A DNA stretch of 35,878 nt from Bacteroidales bacterium. GTDB lineage: Bacteria; Bacteroidota; Bacteroidia; Bacteroidales; F082. Below are positions 23,085-31,880 of the stretch, piece by piece. The notes under the pieces are model-generated. The model was not told where the DNA came from, did not search any database, and saw nothing but the letters and a program-made list of their open reading frames with translations. The stretch lies in the NCBI GenBank assembly GCA_017428285.1, contig JAFRRE010000081.1, forward strand, positions 1-35,878. The letters run 5' to 3'. Numbering within the stretch: the stretch's first letter is position 1; each line of letters starts with the position of its first letter. The position numbers and the translations under genes are program-made.

Positions 23085-24677
23085 ATGCGCCGTTTTATCA
23101 CCACCATAATCCTTTCCCTATTGGCTGCCAGTCTATTTGGCAACGACGGTCTTCCTAACCCGCGCCTGTTTCTGAAAAAAGTCTTTTTCCCCGTCATTGA
23201 GGCCCCAGCCGTTTTCTCCAGTACAGTCGACGACAAAGAATTCCTAGTGTTCATTGAGCACAGCGACAGCCTACACATCAACGGGCATTACATGGCCTTG
23301 GAAGAGAACATGACCGACACCCTACCCTTCAAATTGGAAGCCAAAGGCCGCAATGCCATACTCTATTATGAGGGTGAAAAAGAAGTCTTCCGCCCGCGCA
23401 TCAAATCAATGGACGGCCATCATGCGATAGGTTACGCCCGTTTGAGTTTGTTCAAGACAGCCCGTTTTCAATTCAACCTGCACGAAACACCTGCTTTCCA
23501 CGATTTTGAAAACAACCGCTATCAAGACACTTTGTTCGCGGTGGAAGAACTTTACGACATTCCATACGCCAAAGTCTCGGGATTCTGGTCGGAATTGGGC
23601 GACGAAACCGCCGTTTCCGATAAGATTTTCCAAATGGGAAGCGCCATAAGCGAGACCCAATTGGATTTGCATCTTGATGTTTTCCGACCTCAAGGCGACA
23701 CCTTACAAAAACGACCTTTGGTCATGCTCGTTCACGGTGGGGCCTTCTATTTCGGTTCGAAAGACGACAAATCCATCACGCAATGGTGCCGACATTTGGC
23801 TTCGATGGGTTATGTGACTGCCTCCATCGACTATAGAATAGGTTTCCTGCCCACCATGGCCAGCATTGGGCGGGCGGGCTACCGCGCAGTGCAAGACGCC
23901 CATGCCGCGATGCGTTTTTTGGTGTCACACCAAGAAGAATACGGCATCGACACCACCATGATCTTTGTGGGCGGGGCCAGTGCAGGAGCCATCACTGCGC
24001 TCAACCTTGCCTTCATGACTAACGAAACAAGACCCGAATACACCCACGGCGCTCTCTTGCGCCCTGACCTCGGCAACATCGACACCTGTGGCAATGCCAT
24101 CAGGACCAATTTCCACATTAAAGGCATCATCGACATGTGGGGCGCCATGCCCGACACATCCCTAATGCATGACCGCAACATTCCCATTCTCGCCTTCCAC
24201 GGCGATGCCGACGACATCGTACCATACGGTTACGACTATCCCTTCGGCATTGCAGGTTTACTGAAAACCATGCTGGTCGACAAGATGTATGGGTCGTCAT
24301 GCATCGTCGACCGTGCCATCAAGTTGGGGCATAAAGCGCATTTGGTCACGTTTGGCGGTTACAAACACTCGCCTCACGTTAATCCGAGCACTAAAGCCCT
24401 TAACGACAACTTCTATGTCATCCAAGAAATGATGTCAGACTTTTTCTACGACATCGTTACGCCCCAAAAGCCCGAGATCGTAGAGGAAAACGACCATTAC
24501 TACCTCAAGCCATACCCTTTGGAGGCCAGCTGGAAGGTGGATGGCGGCGTCATCCTCGATTCCAATGGCAACAGCATCGAAGTGGCATGGATTGGCAATG
24601 CCCCACAACACAGCATCACCGTATCCACCTTACTACCCTACGGCCTCGGACTCAACACGACCCAAACCTTCAATTAG
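23085..24677 (+). CDS. Secreted alpha/beta-hydrolase esterase
   Basis: 530 residues with a signal peptide (MRRFITTIILSLLAASLFGN). The first ~190 residues form a beta-rich N-terminal region of no known family. The hydrolase core follows: oxyanion hole HGGAFYFGS (H217-G219), nucleophile elbow GGASAG (S299), an acidic residue in HGDADDIVP (about D377) and His in YKHSPH (H428 or H431). This is a carboxylesterase-type enzyme resembling the acetyl-xylan/feruloyl esterase groups; the substrate cannot be predicted. The last ~70 residues (VDGGVILDSNGNSIEVAWIG) look like a truncated or degenerate T9SS-type tail, weakly supported. It is followed after 11 bases by the folate gene. Confidence 0.78.
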   Translation: MRRFITTIILSLLAASLFGNDGLPNPRLFLKKVFFPVIEAPAVFSSTVDDKEFLVFIEHSDSLHINGHYMALEENMTDTLPFKLEAKGRNAILYYEGEKEVFRPRIKSMDGHHAIGYARLSLFKTARFQFNLHETPAFHDFENNRYQDTLFAVEELYDIPYAKVSGFWSELGDETAVSDKIFQMGSAISETQLDLHLDVFRPQGDTLQKRPLVMLVHGGAFYFGSKDDKSITQWCRHLASMGYVTASIDYRIGFLPTMASIGRAGYRAVQDAHAAMRFLVSHQEEYGIDTTMIFVGGASAGAITALNLAFMTNETRPEYTHGALLRPDLGNIDTCGNAIRTNFHIKGIIDMWGAMPDTSLMHDRNIPILAFHGDADDIVPYGYDYPFGIAGLLKTMLVDKMYGSSCIVDRAIKLGHKAHLVTFGGYKHSPHVNPSTKALNDNFYVIQEMMSDFFYDIVTPQKPEIVEENDHYYLKPYPLEASWKVDGGVILDSNGNSIEVAWIGNAPQHSITVSTLLPYGLGLNTTQTFN

Positions 24678-24688
24678 CAACAAACAAC

Positions 24689-25213
24689 ATGGAGAAAAAA
24701 GAACTACGCGCCCACATCAAGGCTTTGAAAAAGCAGCACACCAAAGAGCAGCTTCTTGAACAATCCGAGAAGATTTTAGCCAAGCTGGAACAACATCCCG
24801 ACTTCATCAAAGCCGAGAGAATCATGCTTTACAGTGCCTTACCCGATGAGGTGCAGACCCAAACCTTCCTTGAGAAATGGCACCTGAAAAAGACTATTAT
24901 ACTCCCCACCGTGGTCGGCGACGACATCATCCCCGTGGAATATGCCAAGGACACCGACTTTGCCGTGGGTGATTTCAACATTCTTGAGCCCCAGAACGAG
25001 CCCTACACTGGCGATTTTGACCTTATCATTGTTCCAGGCGTGGCCTTCGACCGCAAGGGCAATCGCATCGGTCGCGGCAAAGGCTACTACGACCGATTCC
25101 TCTGCAAGCATCTGAAGGTGAAGCGCATCGGCATTTGCTTTGATTTTCAACTTGTTGATGAAGTACCTACCGAGCCTTTGGATATCAAAATGGATGAAAT
25201 AATTTCTTTGTGA
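24689..25213 (+). CDS. 5-formyltetrahydrofolate cyclo-ligase
   Basis: 174 residues, cytoplasmic. It converts 5-formyl-THF to 5,10-methenyl-THF with ATP. The family signatures are clear: LRAHIKALKK at the N-terminus, MLYSALPDEVQT, and the nucleotide-binding motif GRGKGYYDRFL after VPGVAFDRKGNRIG. An in-frame ATG at 24587 would extend the protein by 34 residues, but that stretch lies inside the preceding esterase gene and does not fit the family, so 24689 is used. It starts 11 bases after the esterase stop. Confidence 0.93.
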   Translation: MEKKELRAHIKALKKQHTKEQLLEQSEKILAKLEQHPDFIKAERIMLYSALPDEVQTQTFLEKWHLKKTIILPTVVGDDIIPVEYAKDTDFAVGDFNILEPQNEPYTGDFDLIIVPGVAFDRKGNRIGRGKGYYDRFLCKHLKVKRIGICFDFQLVDEVPTEPLDIKMDEIISL

Positions 25214-25266
25214 GGGAAAATTTGAAATTTCTTTTCCATTTTAGCTGTACGTTTTGCTTTTATTCC

Positions 25267-25274
25267 TATTTTTG
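25267..25274 (+). promoter_or_regulatory. -7 promoter element of the C10 protease operon
   Basis: TATTTTTG, about 43 bases before the protease ATG at 25318. No TTTG at 19-21 bases upstream. The gap 25214-25317 contains nothing else clear. Confidence 0.5.
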
Positions 25275-25317
25275 AAGCCCTTTTCTAAGAAACACAAACA
25301 AATAAATACTAAAAGTC

Positions 25318-28089
25318 ATGAAGAAATCCCTACTATTAAGCCTTGTCGTGCTTTTGAGCATGACCGCACTAAACGCCCGTCCCATCGACGCGGCAAGAGC
25401 TAAGACCATCGGGCAGAGATTTGCCCAAGCCAACTTTGACAGCAATCTGAAAAGCAGTGATTTACGACTGGTTTACACAGGTTCATCAAGCCGTGGAGAA
25501 ACTTGTTTTTACGCCTTCAACGTGGGTGAAGGCGGCTTTGTCATCGTTTCAGCTGATGACCGTTTCCGTCCTATCGTAGGCTACTCCGATGAAGGTCCAT
25601 TTGAGACCGAAAACATGTCCCCAGAACTTGCGTTCTACCTTGAAAAGATCATTGAAGCCCGCACCAGCCGCAATGTCGTCCTCTTTGACGACACCGATCA
25701 GGAATGGCAAAGCGTGGCCACCACGGGTCGTTTGCTTTCGCGAAACGGAGGCCGTGCCGTCGACTACATCTGCACCACCAAGTGGAACCAAGATTCCCCT
25801 TATAACTTATACGCTCCCGAGGCCAATGGTGGTTCCGGAAACCGTTGCTATGCAGGCTGCGTGGCTACGGCCATGAGTCAGGTGATGAAGCGCTGGAACC
25901 ATCCTTTGCAAGGCACGGGAAGTCACTCCTACTACTGTCAAGGCTACGGAATGCAGTCAGCCAATTTCGGCGAAACCATCTATGACTGGGACCATATGCC
26001 CGACCGACTCAATGGAGCCTCACAGCAAGAGATTGAGGCTGTGGCGCTGTTGATGTATCATTGCGGCGTGGCAGTCGAAATGCAGTTCTCGCCCAGCGGT
26101 AGCGGTGCCAATTCATGGGACGTGCCCGATGCCATTCGCAATCATTTTTCCTATTCGAGCAATGCCGAACTCAAAATGCGCGACATGTATTCACTCACCG
26201 ATTGGCAGAACATGCTGAAGGAATCCCACGACATTGGTTGGCCTGTCTACTACTCTGGTTTCAGCAACAGCGGAGGCCATGCCTTTGTGTGCGATGGCTA
26301 CGACGACAGCAACCTCTTCCACTTCAACTGGGGATGGGGCGGCAGCAGCGACGGCTATTTTGTCATCGATGAAATCGATTACGCTGGCTGGGCCCAAGCT
26401 GTGTTCAACTATGTGCCATCCGATGTTTATGACTATATGCCCTTGCAGCCTGAAAACCTCGCTGTCAGTGCTAGCGGTGACTTCGACTATGCTGCTACCC
26501 TCACTTGGTCCAATCCCACACAGGACATCCACATGCATGACATTACCAACATCGACCAAATTGTCATCACCCGCGATGGCAAAATCATCTATACTGAAGA
26601 CAATGTGGCCCCTGGTGCCGAGATGAGCTATACCGACCATTATCTCCCCAGAATGGTGAATTACAGTGTTTATGCTGTTGTCCACAACGCCATGGGTCTG
26701 GAAGCCACCGAGAAAAACATCCTGCTGGGGCCCACATGCGAATGGACGGTTGAGATGTCCTCCTCCAGCTCGCAAGGATGGAATGGAGGAGCACTTTCTT
26801 TCATCAACGGTGCTGGCGATGAAGTGGCTCATCTCTCTTTAGATACAGATGAGGCAACACGCACCATCAGCTTGCCATTCGGCCATGTCGAAATCCACTG
26901 GCTGAAGCCCGAACAAGCCATCGAAGACCTCCGTTTCATGGTCAGGAACGCCAATGGAACAGCCAAAGCCTATTTTCATGGCTCCTCTTCCGAAATCCAA
27001 AACGGTTTGTTCTACATTATTAACAACACTTGCAACGACAAGGATGAAGAATCAGAAGGCACTCATCTGACAGCTAGCGTATCGGACGATCAAGTGACAC
27101 TGACTTGGGATCCCGTCGACAACATCATCAACTACCAAATATTCCGCGACGGCTTACTCTATGACATGACCACCGAGCCTAGCTTCGTTGATGACGACAC
27201 CAGAGCCACCTTCCATACCTACCATGTCATCGCTTGCACCTTCAACGGTGAGATTCTTCCTTCGAATACGTGCAGCTATCATCCCGAATCGCCTTGCATC
27301 ATCCCAACGAACTTACGTGTGGAAGCCACCACCCCTGGAAAAGCCAAACTCACATGGGATGCCCCTGAAGACGAGTCCGTTGCGGGATATATGTTGTATC
27401 GTCGTCCCAAAGGCGGAGAGTTCAAGCGCATTAAGCTGACTTCCAACACTAATTATACTGACAACCTCTCCGCTCAGCCCGACGGTCTCTACGAATATAC
27501 GTGTGCAGCCTACTATCAAGAGACCCATTGCGAGTCAGGGTATGCCACGGCAGCAGGACATCCTGAGCTGAACTTTGTGGAATTTAACAAGACCATCATC
27601 CCCCAACACCTCGATTTCTACATCCATGAAGGCCTTGTCATCTTAGAGTGGGAAGAAGGCTCAGTGGCTGAAGGCTATAACGTCTACCGCAACGGAGAGC
27701 ATATTGCCCATGGTGTAACAGGACATGCATTCGTCGATTATAACTCTACTATTGGGGAAATATACAATTACACCATCACAGGATATACTGCCCATGTCGA
27801 ATCCAACCCTTCCAATGTTGTGTATGTGGATTGGACCACAGATATTAATGAAAACACTGTAGATCAAAACATTAGCATTTACCCCAACCCGACCAAGAAC
27901 ACCGTCACCATCGAAGCTGACGGTCTTCGTCAAATCAGGGTCTTCAACATAATGGGACAAACCGTGATTTGCCAAACGGCACTCGAAGACAACATCTCCA
28001 TCGACCTTTCGGCTCAACCCCAAGGATGCTATTTCATCGAGGCTGCAACCGAACAGGGCTGCACGACCACTAAAATCGTGAAATTATAA
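25318..28089 (+). CDS. Secreted C10 (streptopain-like) cysteine protease with Fn3 domains and T9SS tail
   Basis: 923 residues. A signal peptide (through TALNA) is followed by a pro-domain of about 130 residues typical of C10 enzymes (GFVIVSADDRFRPIVGYSD). The catalytic domain spans ~145-375, with Cys181 in CYAGCVATAMSQVM, His321 in GGHAFVCDGYDD, and the downstream FHFNWGWGG motif. Then come several fibronectin type III-like modules (about 375-845), which likely bind or position substrate. The last ~70 residues (ISIYPNPTKNTVTIEADG to the end) are a type A T9SS sorting domain, so the protein leaves through the type IX secretion system and is probably fixed to the surface. Streptococcal and Porphyromonas relatives cut host proteins; that is family knowledge. 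The next gene begins 20 bases after the stop, in one operon. Confidence 0.92.
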   Translation: MKKSLLLSLVVLLSMTALNARPIDAARAKTIGQRFAQANFDSNLKSSDLRLVYTGSSSRGETCFYAFNVGEGGFVIVSADDRFRPIVGYSDEGPFETENMSPELAFYLEKIIEARTSRNVVLFDDTDQEWQSVATTGRLLSRNGGRAVDYICTTKWNQDSPYNLYAPEANGGSGNRCYAGCVATAMSQVMKRWNHPLQGTGSHSYYCQGYGMQSANFGETIYDWDHMPDRLNGASQQEIEAVALLMYHCGVAVEMQFSPSGSGANSWDVPDAIRNHFSYSSNAELKMRDMYSLTDWQNMLKESHDIGWPVYYSGFSNSGGHAFVCDGYDDSNLFHFNWGWGGSSDGYFVIDEIDYAGWAQAVFNYVPSDVYDYMPLQPENLAVSASGDFDYAATLTWSNPTQDIHMHDITNIDQIVITRDGKIIYTEDNVAPGAEMSYTDHYLPRMVNYSVYAVVHNAMGLEATEKNILLGPTCEWTVEMSSSSSQGWNGGALSFINGAGDEVAHLSLDTDEATRTISLPFGHVEIHWLKPEQAIEDLRFMVRNANGTAKAYFHGSSSEIQNGLFYIINNTCNDKDEESEGTHLTASVSDDQVTLTWDPVDNIINYQIFRDGLLYDMTTEPSFVDDDTRATFHTYHVIACTFNGEILPSNTCSYHPESPCIIPTNLRVEATTPGKAKLTWDAPEDESVAGYMLYRRPKGGEFKRIKLTSNTNYTDNLSAQPDGLYEYTCAAYYQETHCESGYATAAGHPELNFVEFNKTIIPQHLDFYIHEGLVILEWEEGSVAEGYNVYRNGEHIAHGVTGHAFVDYNSTIGEIYNYTITGYTAHVESNPSNVVYVDWTTDINENTVDQNISIYPNPTKNTVTIEADGLRQIRVFNIMGQTVICQTALEDNISIDLSAQPQGCYFIEAATEQGCTTTKIVKL

Positions 28090-28109
28090 AGACAACAAAA
28101 CACATTGAT

Positions 28110-29249
28110 ATGAACAAATTCGTAAAGGTGACAGCTGTTGCACTGCTGTCAGTCATGGGCACATCCCTCATCGCCCAAGAAGCCAAAGAAAAAGAAGAAC
28201 CCGTCTATCAGATTACGGAAACCGTCAACGTAAAGCACACGCCCGTCGACAACCAAGGTAGCTCCGGCACGTGCTGGTGTTTTGCTGGCATTGGCTTCGT
28301 CGAGGCGGAAATCCAGCGTATTTACGGAAAAGAGTTCAACCTCTCGGAGATGTTTGTCGTCCGCAATGCCTGGACGGAGAAGGTCGCGAAATTCATCCGT
28401 ATGCATGGCAACAACACCCTCAGCCAAGGCGGCGAGGTGTGCGACGTGCTCTACATGATCGACAAATACGGCATGATGCCTGAAGCCGACTACAGCGGCA
28501 AGGTCATCGGAGAGGAACGCCACATGCACGGCGAGATGAATGAGGTAATCAATGGTGTGGCACGCGCTATCATCAAAAACGGCAACAAGAAAATCTCACC
28601 CGCAGGCCCCAAAGCAGTGCAAGGCGTTTTGGATGCCTATCTTGGCGAAGCACCAAAAGAATTCATGGTTGATGGCAAGAAATACACCCCAAAATCATTT
28701 GCCGAGACTTATCGCATCGATCCCGCCAACTACATTGAAATCTGCTCCTTCACCAGCGAGGAATACAACAAGCCTTGCATGGTCGAAATCCCCGACAACT
28801 GGACCTGGACCCCTGCCTACAACATGCCGCTCGACAAGTTGATGGAAGCCGTCGACTATGCCCTTGAGCATGGCTACACCCTCGGCTGGGCACAGGATGT
28901 CAGCAACAAGGGCTTCTCTGGAAAGACCGGTATTGGCATCGTTCCCGAAGACCCTGAAAGCGAGCAACTTTGGAAAGAGATTGTCGCTGAAAAGAAGGTG
29001 ACCGACGAAGACCACCAAAGAGCCTACGACAACTGGGATGCAGGCGACGACCACAGCATGCTCGTTGTTGGTATCGCCAAGGACCAAAACGGCAACAAGT
29101 ACTACAAGATCAAGAACTCTTGGGGCGACAGAGGACCTTACAAAGGCTACTGGTACTGCTCCGAGCAATACTTGCGCCAATATACCATCTTCTTCACCCT
29201 TCACAAAGACGCCCTTTCGAAGGCCATGAAGAAAGATTTGGGACTTTAA
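28110..29249 (+). CDS. Exported C1B-type cysteine peptidase (bleomycin hydrolase/aminopeptidase C family), first copy
   Basis: 379 residues with a signal peptide (MNKFVKVTAVALLSVMGTSL). The papain-like set is complete: Gln49 and Cys55 in DNQGSSGTCWCFAG, His315 in DDHSMLVVG, Asn336 in KIKNSWG. Related enzymes (BlmH, PepC) are usually cytoplasmic; the Bacteroidota forms, as here, carry a signal peptide and are periplasmic or secreted. Unlike the neighbouring C10 protease it has no Fn3 or T9SS tail. The next gene is a diverged second copy with its own promoter, so the two may be used under different conditions. It is 20 bases after the C10 gene. Confidence 0.88.
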   Translation: MNKFVKVTAVALLSVMGTSLIAQEAKEKEEPVYQITETVNVKHTPVDNQGSSGTCWCFAGIGFVEAEIQRIYGKEFNLSEMFVVRNAWTEKVAKFIRMHGNNTLSQGGEVCDVLYMIDKYGMMPEADYSGKVIGEERHMHGEMNEVINGVARAIIKNGNKKISPAGPKAVQGVLDAYLGEAPKEFMVDGKKYTPKSFAETYRIDPANYIEICSFTSEEYNKPCMVEIPDNWTWTPAYNMPLDKLMEAVDYALEHGYTLGWAQDVSNKGFSGKTGIGIVPEDPESEQLWKEIVAEKKVTDEDHQRAYDNWDAGDDHSMLVVGIAKDQNGNKYYKIKNSWGDRGPYKGYWYCSEQYLRQYTIFFTLHKDALSKAMKKDLGL

Positions 29250-29268
29250 TAAAGTTTCCATACTTTTG
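29237..29268 (+). promoter_or_regulatory. Promoter of the second C1B peptidase
   Basis: TTTG at 29237-29240, 20 bases, then TACTTTTG at 29261-29268: one of the two best -33/-7 matches in the window. The remaining leader to 29353 consists of repeated CAACAATTCAACAAT(C) units. Confidence 0.65.
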
Positions 29269-29353
29269 CGGCCATAAATCAGCCCTTCGACAATCAAACT
29301 AAAGACAACAATTCAACAATCAACAATTCAACAATCAACAAATAAACTTCATT

Positions 29354-30583
29354 ATGAAATTCAAGCATTTACTTACTGCAACCGCTTTGATGCTCAGCAT
29401 CAGCGTCGTTGCCCAACCGAAGCCTAAGGAAGAAGCCAAGGAAGAAGAAGGCTTCAAGTTCACCACCATCAAGGAACTCCCTGTGACCTCCGTCAAAGAC
29501 CAAAACCAAGCTGGTACGTGCTGGTGCTACAGCTCACTGGCTTTCTTTGAGGCCGAGTTGCTCCGTATGGGCAAGCCCGAGTACGACTTCTCTGAGATGT
29601 ACATCGTTTACAAGACCTACTTAGACCGCGCTGAAGCTGCTGTCCGTACCCACGGCGACGTGTCCTTCTCACAAGGCGGTTCTTTCGGCGACGTGCTGTA
29701 TGCCATCAGACATTACGGCCTCGTCCCCGACGAGCTGATGCCCGCCGGTGCCATGCACGGTGACTCCTTGTCGAACTTCACCGAGCTCTCAGCTGTCACC
29801 GACCCCTATGTGGAAGGAGTCATCAAGAGCCGCAAGATCCAGATGGACAAAGACGGCAACCCGTTGTGGAAGAAGGGCTTGGCTGGCATTTACGATGCCT
29901 ACCTTGGTGTGCCTCCAACCGAGTTCACCTACAATGGCAAGAAGTACACGCCCATGAGCTTCGCCGAATCCACTGGTCTCAACATGGATGACTACATCAA
30001 CCTGACTTCATTCACGCACCATCCTTTCTATGAGCCCTTCGTCATCGAAGTGCAGGACAACTGGCGCTGGGGCCAGGCTTGGAACCTTCCCATCGACGAG
30101 CTCATGCAGGTGATGGACAACGCCATCGACAAAGGTTATCCGATTGCTTGGGGTTCCGATGTCAGCGAAGCTGGCTGGCTCCGTGGCAAGATGGCCGGTG
30201 TGGCCGTCCTCCCCGACCTCGAAGCCAAAGGCCGTGACCTCCAAGGCAGCGACATGGCCCACTGGCTGGGCATGAGTGCCGCCGACCGCAAGAAGGAAGC
30301 CCAAAACAGCCCCACCCCACAAAAGTGGGTCACCCAGAAGGAGCGTCAGATTGCATACGACAACTACGAGACCGGTGACGACCACGGCATGCTCATCTAC
30401 GGCACCGCCAAGGACCAAATCGGCAACGAGTACTTCATCGTGAAGAACAGCTGGGGCGAAGCCGGCCAGTACAAAGGCGTTTGGTACGTCAGCAAGGCTT
30501 TCGTTCGCTACAAGACCTTGAACATCGTGGTGCACAAGGATGCCCTGCCGAAGGATATTGCCAAGAAACTCGGCATCAAGTAA
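29354..30583 (+). CDS. Exported C1B-type cysteine peptidase, second copy
   Basis: 409 residues with a signal peptide (MKFKHLLTATALMLSISVVA). Active-site motifs match the first copy: Gln50 and Cys56 in KDQNQAGTCWCYS, His in DDHGMLIYG, Asn in IVKNSWGE. Over the rest the two are related along their whole length (SFSQGGSFGDVLYAIRHYG against TLSQGGEVCDVLYMIDKYG), so they are tandem duplicates. This copy carries about 30 extra residues, mostly before the catalytic His (from DLEAKGRDLQGS to TPQKWVTQKE). A strong bidirectional-looking terminator follows the stop. Confidence 0.88.
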   Translation: MKFKHLLTATALMLSISVVAQPKPKEEAKEEEGFKFTTIKELPVTSVKDQNQAGTCWCYSSLAFFEAELLRMGKPEYDFSEMYIVYKTYLDRAEAAVRTHGDVSFSQGGSFGDVLYAIRHYGLVPDELMPAGAMHGDSLSNFTELSAVTDPYVEGVIKSRKIQMDKDGNPLWKKGLAGIYDAYLGVPPTEFTYNGKKYTPMSFAESTGLNMDDYINLTSFTHHPFYEPFVIEVQDNWRWGQAWNLPIDELMQVMDNAIDKGYPIAWGSDVSEAGWLRGKMAGVAVLPDLEAKGRDLQGSDMAHWLGMSAADRKKEAQNSPTPQKWVTQKERQIAYDNYETGDDHGMLIYGTAKDQIGNEYFIVKNSWGEAGQYKGVWYVSKAFVRYKTLNIVVHKDALPKDIAKKLGIK

Positions 30584-30602
30584 TCATTGGTTTTCAAGAA
30601 CG

Positions 30603-30638
30603 AAAAAAGGGAAAGCTTTTCGAAGCTTTCCCTTTTTT
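30603..30638. terminator. Strong intrinsic terminator after the peptidase operon
   Basis: GGGAAAGCTT (30609-30618), loop TTCG, AAGCTTTCCC (30623-30632), then six T. Six A precede the stem, so it can also stop transcription coming from the convergent YitT gene. Confidence 0.9.
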
Positions 30639-30639
30639 A

Positions 30640-30739
30640 CTATGGCTTATGGCCCATAGCCAATGGCTCGCTTCACCCAAGGTGTGAAATCAGAACTTTT
30701 TGGTGAAGCGAGCCATAAGCCATAGGCTATCGGCCATAG
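30640..30739. repeat. Large imperfect hairpin repeat between convergent genes
   Basis: Arms of about 38 bases (30640-30677 and 30702-30739) pair with eight or so mismatches and a ~24-base loop. The inner 15 bases ATGGCTCGCTTCACC are a perfect match. Both arms carry CTATGGC/TATGGC units. It ends directly at the stop codon of the YitT gene. Confidence 0.65.
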
Positions 30740-31660
30740 TCACTTTCTAATCTGCTCAAATCCCTTGCCGTAAGCTCCCATCACGGTGTTCATCGTCATG
30801 AAAGCCTTGGGGTCTTCATCCTTCACGATGCGCAAGATTTGTTGAGACTCGCGCTTGTGCGCCACCACCATCAGGATGGGACCTTCGCGCTTGGTGTACC
30901 AACCTGTGCCATTGATGACCGTCACGCCACGTTGCATCTCGTTGGTGACACGGTCGGCCACTTTCTCAGGTTCGGAAGTAAAGATAAAAGCTTGAACTGT
31001 CTGTTTGTTACCCGTGAGCACCAGATCGATGCAATAGCTGCACACACCCATTACGATGAAACCATAGATGATGGCTTGTATCTTGTCGTTCTCGATGACG
31101 AAATAGGAGCAAGAGATAATCACAATATCTATAAGCAATATGACCCTACCTTGAGAGACATTGCGGTATTTGCAAATCATCATCGCAATGATGTCGGTGC
31201 CTCCCGTGCTGCCGCCTTGGGTAAAGGCCACGCCAATGGCCAAACCTGCCAAGCCGCCACCGAGTATGGCCGCCAAAATCTTCTCTTCAACGAAAGGTTT
31301 CATGGCTCCCATCGCATCGGGATCCGTTTGATACAGCAACATCGGCTCTGTGATGTAATGCTGCAATAAGGACATGAACAGCGATGCCACGATGATGGAA
31401 TACACTGTCTTGATGCCGAAGGAAGGACCCAATACTTTTAGAGAAATGAGTACCAAAATGGCATTAATGACGAACACGGAGATACCCGTCGAGATGCCTG
31501 TGGCATAGAAAATCAAGGTGGCGATACCACTGACGCCACCGCCCAACACATGGTTGGGGATGAGGAAGGCCGTCCAGCCGAAGGCCATCACAAACAAGGC
31601 CAAAGTGATGATGACATAACGTTTCACCTCGGCCCAAACGGTTTTCTTGTTGGCTTTCAT
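30740..31660 (-). CDS. YitT-family membrane protein with DUF2179 domain
   Basis: 306 residues. It has about five or six membrane helices (VIITLALFVMAFGWTAFLIP; ISVFVINAILVLISL; TVYSIIVASLFMSLL; ILAAILGGGLAGLAIGVAF; VILLIDIVIISCSYFVI; AIIYGFIVMGVCSYC). The family motif GGSTGGTDIIAM is present, as is the GGGVSGIA loop. The last ~80 residues are the cytoplasmic DUF2179 ligand-binding-like domain ending in MTMNTVMGAYGKGF. The function of YitT proteins is unknown. The stop abuts a hairpin repeat; a -7 element lies 21 bases upstream of the start. Confidence 0.9.
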   Translation of the reverse strand: MKANKKTVWAEVKRYVIITLALFVMAFGWTAFLIPNHVLGGGVSGIATLIFYATGISTGISVFVINAILVLISLKVLGPSFGIKTVYSIIVASLFMSLLQHYITEPMLLYQTDPDAMGAMKPFVEEKILAAILGGGLAGLAIGVAFTQGGSTGGTDIIAMMICKYRNVSQGRVILLIDIVIISCSYFVIENDKIQAIIYGFIVMGVCSYCIDLVLTGNKQTVQAFIFTSEPEKVADRVTNEMQRGVTVINGTGWYTKREGPILMVVAHKRESQQILRIVKDEDPKAFMTMNTVMGAYGKGFEQIRK

Positions 31661-31680
31661 TTTCAGATAGTTTGAGAATG

Positions 31681-31688
31681 CAAATGTA
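31681..31688 (-). promoter_or_regulatory. -7 promoter element of the YitT gene
   Basis: TACATTTG on the minus strand, 21 bases before the ATG. No clear -33 element. Confidence 0.45.
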
Positions 31689-31716
31689 GGGATAATTTGG
31701 AGAAAAACAGCTTTTT

Positions 31717-31745
31717 CGCCACAAGTTTCTGTGGCGTTTTTTTTT
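31717..31745 (+). terminator. Orphan terminator-like hairpin between divergent genes
   Basis: CGCCACA (31717-31723) pairs with TGTGGCG (31730-31736), followed by nine T on the plus strand. No plus-strand gene lies before it and the next promoter is downstream, so it does not serve an obvious gene. Confidence 0.6.
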
Positions 31746-31763
31746 ATTTACCTGCTTTTTTTC

Positions 31764-31794
31764 TTTGCATTTTAGGTTTTATTCTATATTTTTG
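31764..31794 (+). promoter_or_regulatory. Promoter of the giant surface protein
   Basis: TTTG at 31764-31767, 19 bases, then TATTTTTG at 31787-31794. The leader to the ATG at 31881 would be about 80 bases. Confidence 0.65.
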
Positions 31795-31880
31795 TCGCCA
31801 TTATGGTAAGTTTCGCCCTAAAAAAGCGATAAGTAAAACTAAAATGAACAAATAATACAAATCAAAAAAAATCAAAGCAT

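Noticed and set aside
24587..24688. N-terminal extension of the folate cyclo-ligase
   Set aside because: It overlaps the end of the esterase gene and does not resemble the family; the normal N-terminus begins at 24689.
25214..25240. Possible terminator after the folate gene
   Set aside because: The stem GGAAAA/TTTTCC is short and AT-rich and has no T run after it.
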